From the NCBI RefSeq assembly GCF_016653295.1, contig NZ_NHSF01000076.1, positions 1-53,625 on the forward strand: a stretch of DNA of 53,625 bases, in the 5' to 3' direction. Each line of letters opens with the position of its first letter. Within the stretch, counting starts at the first letter, position 1. The notes under the pieces were generated by a model that saw only the letters and a list, made by a program, of their open reading frames with translations, had not been told where the DNA came from and searched no databases. The position numbers were made by a program, and so were the translations under genes. Of the stretch, positions 1 to 8,772 are shown piece after piece. The DNA is from Halochromatium salexigens. GTDB taxonomy: Bacteria > Pseudomonadota > Gammaproteobacteria > Chromatiales > Chromatiaceae.

Positions 1-2842
1 TGCCAGACTCGACGATGGTGGTGCAGACCAGTAGATTGAAGCGGCGATGGTAGAAGTCGCGCATGACCCGCTCCAGCTCCTTCTCGCGCATCTGTCCGTG
101 GGCGACCTCGACCCGCGCCTCGGGCACTAGTGCCTCGAGCTTCTGCGCCATGTTCTCGATGGTCTCGACCTCATTGTGCAGGAAGTAGACCTGGCCGCCA
201 CGGTTGATCTCACGCTGGCAGGCCTCGCGGATCAGCGCATCGTTCCAGGTCGAGACGAAGGTCTTGATCGGATGGCGCTCGACCGGCGGGGTGGCGATGA
301 TGCTCAGATCGCGCATCCCGGCCATGGCCATGTTGAGCGTGCGCGGGATCGGCGTGGCGGTGAGGGTGAGCACATCGACCTCGGCGCGCAGGTTCTTCAG
401 CTGCTCCTTGTGGCGGACGCCGAACCGATGCTCCTCGTCGATGATCGCCAGGCCAAGATTCTTGAACTTGACCGAGGCCTGCAGCAGCTTGTGGGTGCCG
501 ACGACGATATCGACGGTGCCGGCGGCGAGCCCGTCGATCACGCCCTTGACCTCCTTGGCACTCTTGAAGCGCGACAGACTCTCGACCTTGATCGGCCAGT
601 CGGCGAAGCGGTCGGAGAGGTTCTGGAAGTGCTGCTGAGCGAGCAGGGTGGTCGGTACCAGCAGCGCGACCTGCTTGCCGGCATTGACAGCGTTGAAGGC
701 CGCGCGCATCGCCACCTCGGTCTTGCCGAAGCCGACATCACCGCAGACCACCCGGTCCATCGGCTTAGGGTCGGCCATGTCGGTAAGGATGGCCTCGATC
801 GCGCGCTGCTGGTCCGGCGTCTCCTCGAAGGCGAAGGCGGTGGCAAAGGCGTCGTACTCCGGCCCTGGGGTCGGGAAGGAGACGCCTTGGCGCGCGGCGC
901 GGCGGGCGTAGATGTCGAGCAGCTCGGCGGCGACGTCGTGGACCTTCTCGGCGGCCTTGCGCTTGGCCTTCTCCCATTGATCGCTGCCGAGGCGGTGTAA
1001 TGGCGCATGTTCCGGCTCGGCGCCGGTGTAGCGCGAGATCAGGTGCAGCGAGCTGACCGGCACATAGAGCTTATCGCCCTTGGCGTATTCGAGGGCGAGG
1101 AATTCGGCTGTGGTGCCGCCGATGTCGATGGTTTGAAGCCCGAGGAAGCGACCGACGCCATGCTCCTCGTGCACGACCGGCGCGCCTTCGACCAGCTCGG
1201 TGAGGTTGCGCACCACCGCCTCGCCGTCGCGCTCGCGGATCTTGCGCCGGCGCTCCTGGCGCACGCGCTCGCCGTAGAGCTGGGTCTCGGTCAGCAGCGC
1301 CAGTGCCGGCTGCTCGGGACGTCGATCGCCGGCTTGCTCGGTCATGGCCGGCAGCAGCAGCGGCTCCTCGAGGGGAGCGACGGTGATCGCGAGCGGGTCC
1401 GTACCGGTGAGGAAATCGAGCCAGCCGTCCACCGGCTTCGGCTGGATGCCAAAGCCATGCAGGTTGTCGAGCAGCATCTCGCGCCGGCCGGTGCTTTCGG
1501 CGACGAAGAGTATCCGGCGCGGTTGGGACAGTTCTTGGCTGTGATCCTGATTCAGAGCGCGTTCCGTGGTCGTCTCTAGGTCGCCGGTCGTCGCGTCGAG
1601 AAAGGCCTTCAGCGCTTCGGCCGGATCGGCGGCGCGAGCCTGGATGGCCAGCGCCGGCGGTCGCCCGGTGGCGAAGTTGCAGACCTGGGCAAAGCCCTTG
1701 CGTCGCTCGGGCCATTCGGCGCTCTGCCAGCGCACGCCGGGCAGCGCGTTGAGCTGGCCGGCGAGTTCATCCGGGGTGAGATAGAGCCGCTGCGGGGGCA
1801 GCAGTGGCCGCTCGATGTCGTGTCGGCGCTGCTCGTAGCGTGTGCCGATGTCCTCGAAGCGCGCCTCGGCGGCCTCGCGTGCGCCTTCCGGCTCGAACAG
1901 CAGCGCGCCAATCGGCAGGTAGTCGAACAGGGTCGCGGTCTGGTCGAAGAACAGCGGCAGGTAGTATTCGAGGCCGCCGGGTGCCCGGCCCTCGGAGACC
2001 TCGCGGTAGATCAGACTGGCCTTGGGGTCGGCATCGATGCTCGCGCGCCAACGCTGGCGAAAGCCAGCGATCGCCTCCTCGGTGAACGGATACTCGCGCG
2101 CCGGCAGCAGGCGCACCTGCTCGAGCTTGGCGATCGAGCGTTGGCTGTCCGGGTCGAAGGTGCGGATCGACTCGACCTCGTCGTCGAACAGATCGATGCG
2201 CAGGGGCTCGCGGCTGCCCATCGGGAAGATATCGAGCAGTGCGCCGCGCACCGCGAACTCGCCATGGGTGATGACCTGCGAGACGTACTGATAGCCGGCG
2301 CGGGTCAGACGCTCGCGCGTGCGCTCCAGATCCAGCCGATCGCCAGCGGCGAGCACCAGCGATTGACCATCGACATAATCCGGCGGCGGCAGCCGTTGCA
2401 TCAGGGTGCCGACCGGCACCACCAGCACACCGCGCTTGAGCTGTGGCAGCCGGTGCAGCGTCAGCAACCGCTCGGAGACCAGCTCCGGTAACGGCGAGAA
2501 CACGTCGTAGGGCAGGGTTTCCCAGTCCGGAAAGCCGAGCACTGGGATGGGCTCTGTTTGGGTTTGGTCGAGGAAGAAGCGCAGTGCTTCGCTCAGGCGC
2601 ACCGCCGAGGCGAGATCGGGCACGACGCAGAGCAGCGGCGCCTGCGCGCGGCGCGCCGCCTCGGCGATGGCGAGCGCGGGTGCCGCACCGTAGAGCCGCC
2701 CCCAGAGCAAACGCTCGCCGGCGCGCTTGGGGAGCGGTGGCGTCAGTACGGAATGGCGTTCGCCGTCAGGCGCGCTGACGGCGGCCGAGTCCAGGGGGCG
2801 GGCGGACGCGTCGTTGCGACGGGCGGTTGATTCTTGGGGCAC
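1..2842 (-). CDS. mfd: Transcription-repair coupling factor Mfd (partial, 3' end off the window)
   Basis: ATP-dependent translocase that removes RNA polymerase stalled at DNA lesions and recruits UvrA. The reading frame runs from about 2842 through base 1 without a stop, giving roughly 947 N-terminal and central residues. It has the UvrB-like N-terminal region (DWETLPYD near 2500), the helicase Walker A motif GDVGFGKTEVAMR encoded near 720-770, the DEEH box near 440, and the late motif CTTIVESG at the very left edge. The last ~290 residues of a normal Mfd (about 1,150 aa) are missing only because the window ends. The frame lacks a nearby ATG. GTG at 2842 is the most economical start and GTG at 2899 is in frame too; neither has a strong ribosome binding site, so the start is uncertain. 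Confidence 0.96.
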   Translation of the reverse strand, partial: MPQESTARRNDASARPLDSAAVSAPDGERHSVLTPPLPKRAGERLLWGRLYGAAPALAIAEAARRAQAPLLCVVPDLASAVRLSEALRFFLDQTQTEPIPVLGFPDWETLPYDVFSPLPELVSERLLTLHRLPQLKRGVLVVPVGTLMQRLPPPDYVDGQSLVLAAGDRLDLERTRERLTRAGYQYVSQVITHGEFAVRGALLDIFPMGSREPLRIDLFDDEVESIRTFDPDSQRSIAKLEQVRLLPAREYPFTEEAIAGFRQRWRASIDADPKASLIYREVSEGRAPGGLEYYLPLFFDQTATLFDYLPIGALLFEPEGAREAAEARFEDIGTRYEQRRHDIERPLLPPQRLYLTPDELAGQLNALPGVRWQSAEWPERRKGFAQVCNFATGRPPALAIQARAADPAEALKAFLDATTGDLETTTERALNQDHSQELSQPRRILFVAESTGRREMLLDNLHGFGIQPKPVDGWLDFLTGTDPLAITVAPLEEPLLLPAMTEQAGDRRPEQPALALLTETQLYGERVRQERRRKIRERDGEAVVRNLTELVEGAPVVHEEHGVGRFLGLQTIDIGGTTAEFLALEYAKGDKLYVPVSSLHLISRYTGAEPEHAPLHRLGSDQWEKAKRKAAEKVHDVAAELLDIYARRAARQGVSFPTPGPEYDAFATAFAFEETPDQQRAIEAILTDMADPKPMDRVVCGDVGFGKTEVAMRAAFNAVNAGKQVALLVPTTLLAQQHFQNLSDRFADWPIKVESLSRFKSAKEVKGVIDGLAAGTVDIVVGTHKLLQASVKFKNLGLAIIDEEHRFGVRHKEQLKNLRAEVDVLTLTATPIPRTLNMAMAGMRDLSIIATPPVERHPIKTFVSTWNDALIREACQREINRGGQVYFLHNEVETIENMAQKLEALVPEARVEVAHGQMREKELERVMRDFYHRRFNLLVCTTIVESG

Positions 2843-2912
2843 GGCAGGGGTGGCAGCTTGGTTGGCGTGAGGACGGGATGAGGGAGAGGATTTTCGCACA
2901 GTGCCTGTCCGC

Positions 2913-2940
2913 CCGCAGCGCGAAGAACCGTGCGCTGCGG
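2913..2940. terminator. GC-rich hairpin between orphan pstS and mfd
   Basis: Perfect 9-bp inverted repeat (2913-2921 with 2932-2940) around a 10-base loop, in the gap after the lipoprotein pstS stop and before mfd on the minus strand. No T-run follows, so it may be a weak terminator, a pause site or just a structured 5' leader of mfd. Confidence 0.35.
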
Positions 2941-2969
2941 CGAAACAGCCTCGATCCCGTCTCGATGCC

Positions 2970-4040
2970 CTACAGTCGATCCAACTCAGCGAGCGCGGCT
3001 TGGGTCAGGTTCTTGGGCAGTGGCACGTAGCGCAGCGCCTCGGCGTACTGCTGACCGTCGGTCAACATCCAGCGCACCAGATCATGCACCCGTGAGGTCT
3101 TGGCCGGGTGGCTGTCTGCCGCGCGCACCAGTGCCCAGGTGTAGGTGACGATGGGGTAGGAACGCGCCCCTTGCGGATCGGGGATGGTCTGGGTCAGGTC
3201 GCTCGGTGGGCGATCGGAACCATTGGCGAGGCCGCGACGGCCGGTTTCGACATTGGGCAGCACGAAACCACCGGCTTCGTTTTCGAGCCAGGCGATCGAG
3301 AGCCCGAGGCGCTCGGCGAAGCCGGCCTCGACATAGCCGATGGAGCCCTCGGTGATCTTGATACGTTGCGCGACGCCCTCGTTGCCCTTGGCTTCCATCG
3401 CCCCACCGGGCCAGTCGATGCGTTTGCCCACGCCAGGGCCTTGCGCCCAGTCGTCGCTGATCGCGGCGAGGTGATTGGTGAAGGCGAAGGTGGTGCCGCT
3501 GGAGTCGCGACGGCCGACCACCTGGATCAGCTGAGGTGGGAGCTTGAGGCCCGGATTGGCGGCGGCGATGCGCGGGTCATCCCAGCGGAAGGCGTTGCCG
3601 AGGAAGATCTCGGTGTAGACGTCGCGCGGCAGATTCAGCGGGCCGGCAAAGTCGGGCAGGTTGTAGGCGATGGCGATCATGCCGCCGGTGATCGGCAACT
3701 GCGCGAATGCACCCTCGACCTGGTCTCGCTCGTGCGGGCGTAACGGGGCATCGGTGGCGCCGATATCGACGCTGCCGGCAAGGAAGCGCTCGATGCCGGC
3801 GCCGCTCCCGACCGAGTCGTAGTGCAAGCGCAGGTCTGCATGTTCAGCGCCATAGACCTCGAGCCATTTGTTGAACAGCGGGGCCGCGAATGAAGAGCCG
3901 GCGGCCGTGATGGCGTCATCGCGCGCGGGTTGTTTGGGTTCGCCGACCCTGTCGGCTTGTTCGGCTTGGCATCCGCCAAGGATGGAGAGGCAAAGAACGG
4001 ACACTAACCTAATCTTCGCGAACGGGGCGAATAGACGCAT
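2970..4040 (-). CDS. pstS: PstS-like phosphate-binding lipoprotein (orphan, divergent from pst operon)
   Basis: Periplasmic phosphate-binding protein of the PstS family, 356 aa. A lipoprotein signal is visible, with a hydrophobic stretch at about residues 11-23 and a lipobox LGGC ending at Cys24, so it is expected to be membrane-tethered. Family motifs include AAGSSFAAPLFNKWLEVY, DSVGSGAGIERF and RRDSSGTTFAFTNH, which match phosphate-contacting segments also seen in the second PstS at 4224. It is transcribed away from the pst operon across a shared 183-bp intergenic region, so the two could share regulation. Its sequence differs clearly from the neighbouring PstS, which suggests an old paralogue or a separate acquisition rather than a recent duplication. 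A high-affinity scavenging or sensing role is inference. Confidence 0.9.
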   Translation of the reverse strand: MRLFAPFAKIRLVSVLCLSILGGCQAEQADRVGEPKQPARDDAITAAGSSFAAPLFNKWLEVYGAEHADLRLHYDSVGSGAGIERFLAGSVDIGATDAPLRPHERDQVEGAFAQLPITGGMIAIAYNLPDFAGPLNLPRDVYTEIFLGNAFRWDDPRIAAANPGLKLPPQLIQVVGRRDSSGTTFAFTNHLAAISDDWAQGPGVGKRIDWPGGAMEAKGNEGVAQRIKITEGSIGYVEAGFAERLGLSIAWLENEAGGFVLPNVETGRRGLANGSDRPPSDLTQTIPDPQGARSYPIVTYTWALVRAADSHPAKTSRVHDLVRWMLTDGQQYAEALRYVPLPKNLTQAALAELDRL

Positions 4041-4116
4041 CGTGGTCTCCAGAGTGCAAAAGGATCTCGGTACGCGTCATAGTCTATCGATCGAAAGGTG
4101 TCGGTGGATGACGAAC

Positions 4117-4164
4117 CTGTGACCAAATCATGATTGATTGACGATTCGGTGACCGTAACAAGAC
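4117..4164. promoter_or_regulatory. Weak Pho-box-like elements in the divergent pstS/pstS promoter region
   Basis: CTGTGAC at 4117-4123 and CGGTGAC at 4147-4153 each resemble one half of the PhoB site (CTGTCAT/C). Neither is followed by a good second half 11 bases on, so they do not form a convincing full Pho box. CATGAT at 4181-4186 could act as a -10 element for the plus-strand operon. The expectation that this region responds to PhoB rests mainly on the genes it serves. Confidence 0.25.
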
Positions 4165-4223
4165 ATTCATCTTCATCAGGCATGATACGAGCCACAGTTC
4201 ATTACCTGCCTTAGGAGCAATTC

Positions 4224-5291
4224 ATGACGTTTCAGCATGCTCTCAAAACGACCGCGCTCGCCGGTTGTCTTTCGATCGTTGCCTTCTCATCGGCACTGAG
4301 CGCCGATACCACCGTCAATGGTTCTGGCGCGAGCTTCCCGTTCCCGCTCTACGCCAAGTGGGCGAAGGACTTCAGCCGACAGAACAAGGATGTGCGCGTG
4401 CAGTATCAGGCCGTGGGCAGCGGTGCCGGCATCCGCGCGTTCATCGCCGAGACGGTCGATTTCGCGGCCAGCGATGCGGCCATGAATGATGACGAGATCA
4501 GCAAGGTGCCGACCGAGAAGGGCGTGGTGTTGCTGCCGATGACCGCGGGCGAGGTGGTCCTGTCGTACAACCTGCCCGGCAATCCCGAGCTGAAGCTGCC
4601 GCGCGACGTGTTGATCGACATCTTCAGCGGCAAGCTCGATTCCTGGCAGGACGAGCGCATCGCCAAGGCCAACCCGGAAATCGATCTGCCAGACGATGAG
4701 ATCACCGTGGTGCGCCGCTCCGACTCCTCGGGCACGACCTACGTCTTCACCGGCCACTTGGCCGCCGCGAGCGAGACGTTCAAGCAGGAGGTCGGCCACG
4801 GCAAGAGCGTGAACTGGCCGAAGTCCTTCGTCGGCGCGCCGAAGAACGATGGCGTCGCGGCGATGATCAAGCAGACCCCGGGGGCGATCGGCTACATCGA
4901 GTACGGCTATGCCGAGGCGACGCGTCAGCCGATGGCGACCCTGCAGAACAAGGCGGGCGAGTTCGTCAAGCCAGGCGAAAAGTCCGGCACCGCAGCGCTG
5001 GCGAGCGCCGAGTTCCCGAGCACCGATCTGCCAGGTTATGCCGGCACGCCGGATCTGCGCGTGTGGGTCAACGATCCGGCGGGCAAGGAGGCCTACCCGA
5101 TCGCGACCTTCACCTGGATGCTGTTCTATCAGCATCAAGATGAGGAGAAGGCCAAGCTGCTGCGTGACTTCGTCGAGTATGGCTTGAACCAAGGCCAAAA
5201 GGATGCGCCGAAAATGGGCTATATCCCGCTGCCTGACAACGTCAAGGCCAAGGTCGAGCGGGCCCTGAAGCTGGTCGGCGGCGAGCAATAG
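4224..5291 (+). CDS. pstS: Phosphate ABC transporter substrate-binding protein PstS
   Basis: Binds phosphate in the periplasm and delivers it to the PstCA channel. The protein has 355 aa, with a Sec signal peptide ending near residue 27 (cleavage after SALSA) and no lipobox, unlike the upstream PstS. Phosphate-site motifs are NGSGASFPFPLYAKW, GSGAGIRAF and RRSDSSGTTYVF. The start ATG has a clear ribosome binding site (AGGAG, 7 bases upstream). It opens the operon pstS-pstC-pstA-pstB, with pstC starting 36 bases downstream. Neither phoU nor phoB/phoR is present in the window. Confidence 0.96.
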   Translation: MTFQHALKTTALAGCLSIVAFSSALSADTTVNGSGASFPFPLYAKWAKDFSRQNKDVRVQYQAVGSGAGIRAFIAETVDFAASDAAMNDDEISKVPTEKGVVLLPMTAGEVVLSYNLPGNPELKLPRDVLIDIFSGKLDSWQDERIAKANPEIDLPDDEITVVRRSDSSGTTYVFTGHLAAASETFKQEVGHGKSVNWPKSFVGAPKNDGVAAMIKQTPGAIGYIEYGYAEATRQPMATLQNKAGEFVKPGEKSGTAALASAEFPSTDLPGYAGTPDLRVWVNDPAGKEAYPIATFTWMLFYQHQDEEKAKLLRDFVEYGLNQGQKDAPKMGYIPLPDNVKAKVERALKLVGGEQ

Positions 5292-5327
5292 TCGCGACGG
5301 TTCCCCTTCGCTAACGGCGCATAGGCT

Positions 5328-6296
5328 ATGGCTTCCAATCCTTTTGCTCATGTGGTCACCAAGGTGTGCGGACCCCCTTCCGCGGCAGATTATGGCGCTG
5401 ACAAACTGCTCCGAGCGGTGGTCTGGGGTGCTGCTGCGGTCATTCTCTTATTGGTGACCTATATCGTGTTTGAACTCGGTCGCCAGGCCTTTCCGGCGAT
5501 GCTTTCCTTTGGCCCCGAGTTCCTCTATAGCACCACCTGGGATGTTCAAGCCAAGCAATTCGGCATCCTGCCCGAGATCTGGGGCACGCTCTATAGCTCA
5601 CTCCTGGCCTTATTGTTGGGCGGTGTCCTCGGCGTGGCCATCGCCATCTTTCTGACGCAGGACTTTCTCGATCACCGGGTCTCGAACGTCTTTCGCACCA
5701 TCGTCGAGATGCTGGCGGCGATTCCCTCGGTGGTCTATGGCCTCTGGGGCATCTATGTGCTGATTCCGCTGATCCGCCCGGGGGCCAACTGGCTGCATGA
5801 TTCGCTCGGCTGGTTTCCGTTCTTCGGCACCTCGCTGAGCGGCCCCGGCATGGCGCCGGCGGCCTTGGTGTTGGCGGTGATGATCCTGCCAACGGTGGCG
5901 GCGATCTCGGTCGATGCTTTCAAACGCGTGCCCTACAAGGTCAAGGAAGCGGCCTACGGCATGGGCACCACGCGCTGGGAGGCGATCCTGAAGGTGATGT
6001 TGCCGAGCGCCTCGAGCGGCATCCTTGCCGCGCTGGTGCTCGGTTTCGGGCGCGCGCTCGGCGAGACCATGGCGCTGGCGATGCTGATCGGTAACTCCAA
6101 TCAGATCAGCCTCTCGCTGTTCGCGCCGGCCAATACCTTGGCCTCGCTGCTGGCCTCGAGTTTCCCGGAGGCCGGGCCGATCGAGGTGCAGGCGTTGATG
6201 TACGCGGCGCTGGCGCTGCTCGCCATCACCCTGCTGGTGAATGTCTTCGGCCTCTGGATCATGAAGGCCGCCACGCGCAAGTTCGAGGGGAGATAA
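5328..6296 (+). CDS. pstC: Phosphate ABC transporter permease PstC
   Basis: One of two inner-membrane subunits forming the phosphate channel. The protein has 322 aa with six predicted transmembrane segments, the first around residues 29-50. The binding-protein-dependent permease loop reads EAAYGMGTTRWEAILKVMLP, the EAA motif that docks onto PstB. A long periplasmic loop before the core is typical of PstC. The stop is 3 bases before pstA, so the two are co-translated. The order relative to pstS and pstA supports PstC rather than PstA. Confidence 0.95.
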   Translation: MASNPFAHVVTKVCGPPSAADYGADKLLRAVVWGAAAVILLLVTYIVFELGRQAFPAMLSFGPEFLYSTTWDVQAKQFGILPEIWGTLYSSLLALLLGGVLGVAIAIFLTQDFLDHRVSNVFRTIVEMLAAIPSVVYGLWGIYVLIPLIRPGANWLHDSLGWFPFFGTSLSGPGMAPAALVLAVMILPTVAAISVDAFKRVPYKVKEAAYGMGTTRWEAILKVMLPSASSGILAALVLGFGRALGETMALAMLIGNSNQISLSLFAPANTLASLLASSFPEAGPIEVQALMYAALALLAITLLVNVFGLWIMKAATRKFEGR

Positions 6297-6299
6297 GCC

Positions 6300-7208
6300 A
6301 TGACGGGGACCATCAGTGAAGCGGTCCTGGAGCAGGATCTGGCATCCATGCCACAGCTCCAGGGCTCGATGTTCGAGGGGCGCGGTCTGAGGAGTCGGCT
6401 CTACACCGGCATCACCTGGCTGCTCGCGATCCTGGCCTCCTTGCCCTTGTTCTCGGTGCTCTACATGCTGATCGCCAAGGGCGGCGCGCGCATCAACTGG
6501 GAGACGCTCACCGCGCTGCCGCCGTCGGCCTTCGAGTTTGGCGGCGGCATCGGCCCGGCCATCGTCGGCACGGCGGTGATGGTCGGCATCGGCGCGGCGA
6601 TCAGCATCCCGATCGGCATCCTCGCCGCGATCTATCTGGCCGAGATCGATCCGCACACGAAGCTGGCGCAGACGGCCCGCTTCCTGGCCAAGGTGCTGAC
6701 CGGCTTCCCGTCGATCCTCGCCGGTGTCTTCGTCTATGCCGCCTTGGTGGTGGCGATGAAGAGCTACTCGGCCTGGGCCGGCGGTATCGCGCTGGCGGTG
6801 CTGATGCTGCCCACGGTGATCCTCACCGCCGAGGAGGCCCTCAAGCAGGTGCCGCAGAAGATGAAGGATGCCGCCTACGGCATGGGCTGTACCCGCGCCC
6901 AGGTGATCGGCAAGGTCACGCTGCCGACCGGCATCCCCGGCGTGATGACCGGGGTGCTGCTCGCCGTCGCTGGGGCGGCGGGCGAGTCGGCGCCGCTGCT
7001 GTTCACGGCCCTGTTCAGCACCTACTACATCAACGGCTGGGAAGGCCTGGGCGAGCCGACCTCGTCGCTCTCGATCCTGATCTACAACTTCTCGGGCATG
7101 CCCTACGACAACCAGATCGAGCTGGCGTGGACCGCCTCGCTGGTGCTCGTCCTGATAATTCTGGTATTCAACATCCTGGCCCGCGTGCTCGGTCGCCAGA
7201 AGTACTGA
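6300..7208 (+). CDS. pstA: Phosphate ABC transporter permease PstA
   Basis: Second channel subunit of the phosphate importer. The protein has 302 aa, an N-terminal cytoplasmic stretch of about 35 residues, then six hydrophobic segments. The EAA-type coupling loop is [20 protein letters not shown]. The ATG lies 3 bases after the pstC stop, and GGGGAGA within the end of pstC serves as ribosome binding site. The length matches ordinary PstA. It is followed after 26 bases by pstB. Confidence 0.95.
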   Translation: MTGTISEAVLEQDLASMPQLQGSMFEGRGLRSRLYTGITWLLAILASLPLFSVLYMLIAKGGARINWETLTALPPSAFEFGGGIGPAIVGTAVMVGIGAAISIPIGILAAIYLAEIDPHTKLAQTARFLAKVLTGFPSILAGVFVYAALVVAMKSYSAWAGGIALAVLMLPTVILTAEEALKQVPQKMKDAAYGMGCTRAQVIGKVTLPTGIPGVMTGVLLAVAGAAGESAPLLFTALFSTYYINGWEGLGEPTSSLSILIYNFSGMPYDNQIELAWTASLVLVLIILVFNILARVLGRQKY

Positions 7209-7234
7209 TTCCGCTCACACGAGGTCATTCAGAG

Positions 7235-8065
7235 ATGAACGCGACTGCAGACGCAGTGACCAGTCCGGCCGCGACCTGGTCGATCGATCCGCAAGACACC
7301 GTGATGGACTGTCGCTTGGAGAAGATCTTCTATGGTGATTTCCTCGCGGTGCGCAACAGCATCGTGCCGATCGAGAAGAACAAGATCACCGGCTTCATCG
7401 GCCCGTCGGGCTGCGGCAAGAGCACCGTGCTGCGCAGCCTCAACCGGATGAACGATCTGATCCCGGTGTTCCGCTTCGAGGGCAGCGTGACCTATCACGG
7501 CCAGGACATCTACGATAAGTCCATCGACCCGGTGCTGGTGCGCCGCTACATCGGCATGGTGTTCCAGCAGCCAAACCCGTTCTCGATGAGCATCTACGAC
7601 AACGTCGCCTTCGGCCTGCGCCTGAATCGCTACAAGGGAGATCTCGACGAGCGCGTCGAGAAGGCCCTGCGCAGCGCCGCGCTCTGGACCGAGGTCAAGG
7701 ACAAGCTCAAGAACAGCGGTCTGTCGCTCTCCGGCGGTCAGCAACAGCGCCTGTGCATCGCCCGCGCGGTGGCGACCGAGCCCGATGTCTTGCTGATGGA
7801 TGAGCCCTGCTCGGCGCTGGACCCGATCGCGACGCGCCAGGTCGAGGAACTGATGCTGGAGCTGAAAGAACACTACTCGGTGGCGCTGGTCACCCATAAC
7901 ATGCAGCAGGCCACCCGCGTGGCCGATACCACGGCCTTCTTCTCGGTGGATATCTCACAGGGCAGTCGCACCGGCTATCTGGTCGAGATGGGCGAGACGC
8001 GCCAGGTATTCGAAGACCCGCAGGCCGATCTGACCAAGGAATACGTCTCCGGCGAGTTCAGCTGA
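7235..8065 (+). CDS. pstB: Phosphate ABC transporter ATP-binding protein PstB
   Basis: ATPase that drives phosphate import through PstCA. The protein has 276 aa and all ABC motifs: Walker [10 protein letters not shown], signature LSGGQQQRL, Walker [13 protein letters not shown] and the switch histidine in LVTHNM. The ATG at 7235 is chosen because it is preceded by ACGAGG and gives the normal PstB length. An in-frame upstream start lies inside pstA and would add residues unrelated to the family. Only 4 bases separate its stop from the next gene, so the Fic-like protein at 8070 is probably in the same transcript. Confidence 0.96.
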   Translation: MNATADAVTSPAATWSIDPQDTVMDCRLEKIFYGDFLAVRNSIVPIEKNKITGFIGPSGCGKSTVLRSLNRMNDLIPVFRFEGSVTYHGQDIYDKSIDPVLVRRYIGMVFQQPNPFSMSIYDNVAFGLRLNRYKGDLDERVEKALRSAALWTEVKDKLKNSGLSLSGGQQQRLCIARAVATEPDVLLMDEPCSALDPIATRQVEELMLELKEHYSVALVTHNMQQATRVADTTAFFSVDISQGSRTGYLVEMGETRQVFEDPQADLTKEYVSGEFS

Positions 8066-8069
8066 CTTG

Positions 8070-8738
8070 ATGCCGCAGGCGAGACGACTCAATCTGGCCG
8101 CTATCGAGACCTCGCTGCGTGCGGTACAGGCAGATTTCGCGCGCATCAACGCGACCCTGGACAGCCCGCGCGACCCGCTCGGCGATGACGTCCTGCAGCG
8201 CATGCTGCTTGGCTACCAGCAGGTCGATCACTATCTGGCCGATGGCGTCGATCTCTTCGCGCTGGGCAACTCGCCGCTGCTGCTCGAGTTGAACGCGCGG
8301 GTGCTCTGTGGCCTCGATGCGGCCGTGCGCGCCGAATGCGCCTCGCAGATCGAGGCCACCAAACAACGCTTCTATGCCAAGGGCGAGGGCGGTATCGAGT
8401 CCTTGGTCGAGCGGGTGCAGGCGCTCAATGGGGTCTCGGCGTGGCGGCGGGCGGCGAGCGCCTACATCCATCTGCTGAGCCAGCCGCAGCTCTTCATCGA
8501 GGGCAACCATCGCACCGGCTCGCTGGTGATGAGCTGGATCCTGGCGCGGGCGGGAAAGCCGCCTTTCGTGCTCTCGGTCGAGCATGCCAAGGCCTATTTC
8601 GATCCGTCGGCCGTGATCAAGAGTGCGCGCAAACAGACGCTGCGGATGTTGCTGGAACGGCCTAAACTGGTGAGCCGTTTTGCCGAACTACTCAAGGACG
8701 ACGCGGAGACGATCCATCTCGATGGCCCCTCGAATTGA
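8070..8738 (+). CDS. Fic/DOC-like protein with a degenerate Fic motif
   Basis: A 222-aa soluble protein, mostly helical. Residues 140-151 read QLFIEGNHRTGS, which lines up with the Fic signature HxFx(D/E)GNGRxxR. Phe142, Glu144-Gly145-Asn146 and Arg148 are kept, but the catalytic His is Gln140, the second Gly is His147 and the last Arg is Ser151. Fic enzymes normally transfer AMP or another nucleotide-derived group to proteins; without the His that chemistry is doubtful. It follows pstB by 4 bases and overlaps or abuts the DUF3422 gene, so it sits at the tail of the phosphate-uptake operon. A role in modulating phosphate uptake would be speculation. The ATG at 8070 is preferred over a TTG at 8067. 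Confidence 0.6.
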   Translation: MPQARRLNLAAIETSLRAVQADFARINATLDSPRDPLGDDVLQRMLLGYQQVDHYLADGVDLFALGNSPLLLELNARVLCGLDAAVRAECASQIEATKQRFYAKGEGGIESLVERVQALNGVSAWRRAASAYIHLLSQPQLFIEGNHRTGSLVMSWILARAGKPPFVLSVEHAKAYFDPSAVIKSARKQTLRMLLERPKLVSRFAELLKDDAETIHLDGPSN

Positions 8739-8772
8739 TGACAGCGACCAGCGCGGCACTCACAGCCCGATC

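Noticed and set aside
4117-4164. Full Pho box in the pstS intergenic region
   Set aside because: Only single half-sites are visible; no second repeat at 11-base spacing, so only a weak regulatory call is given.
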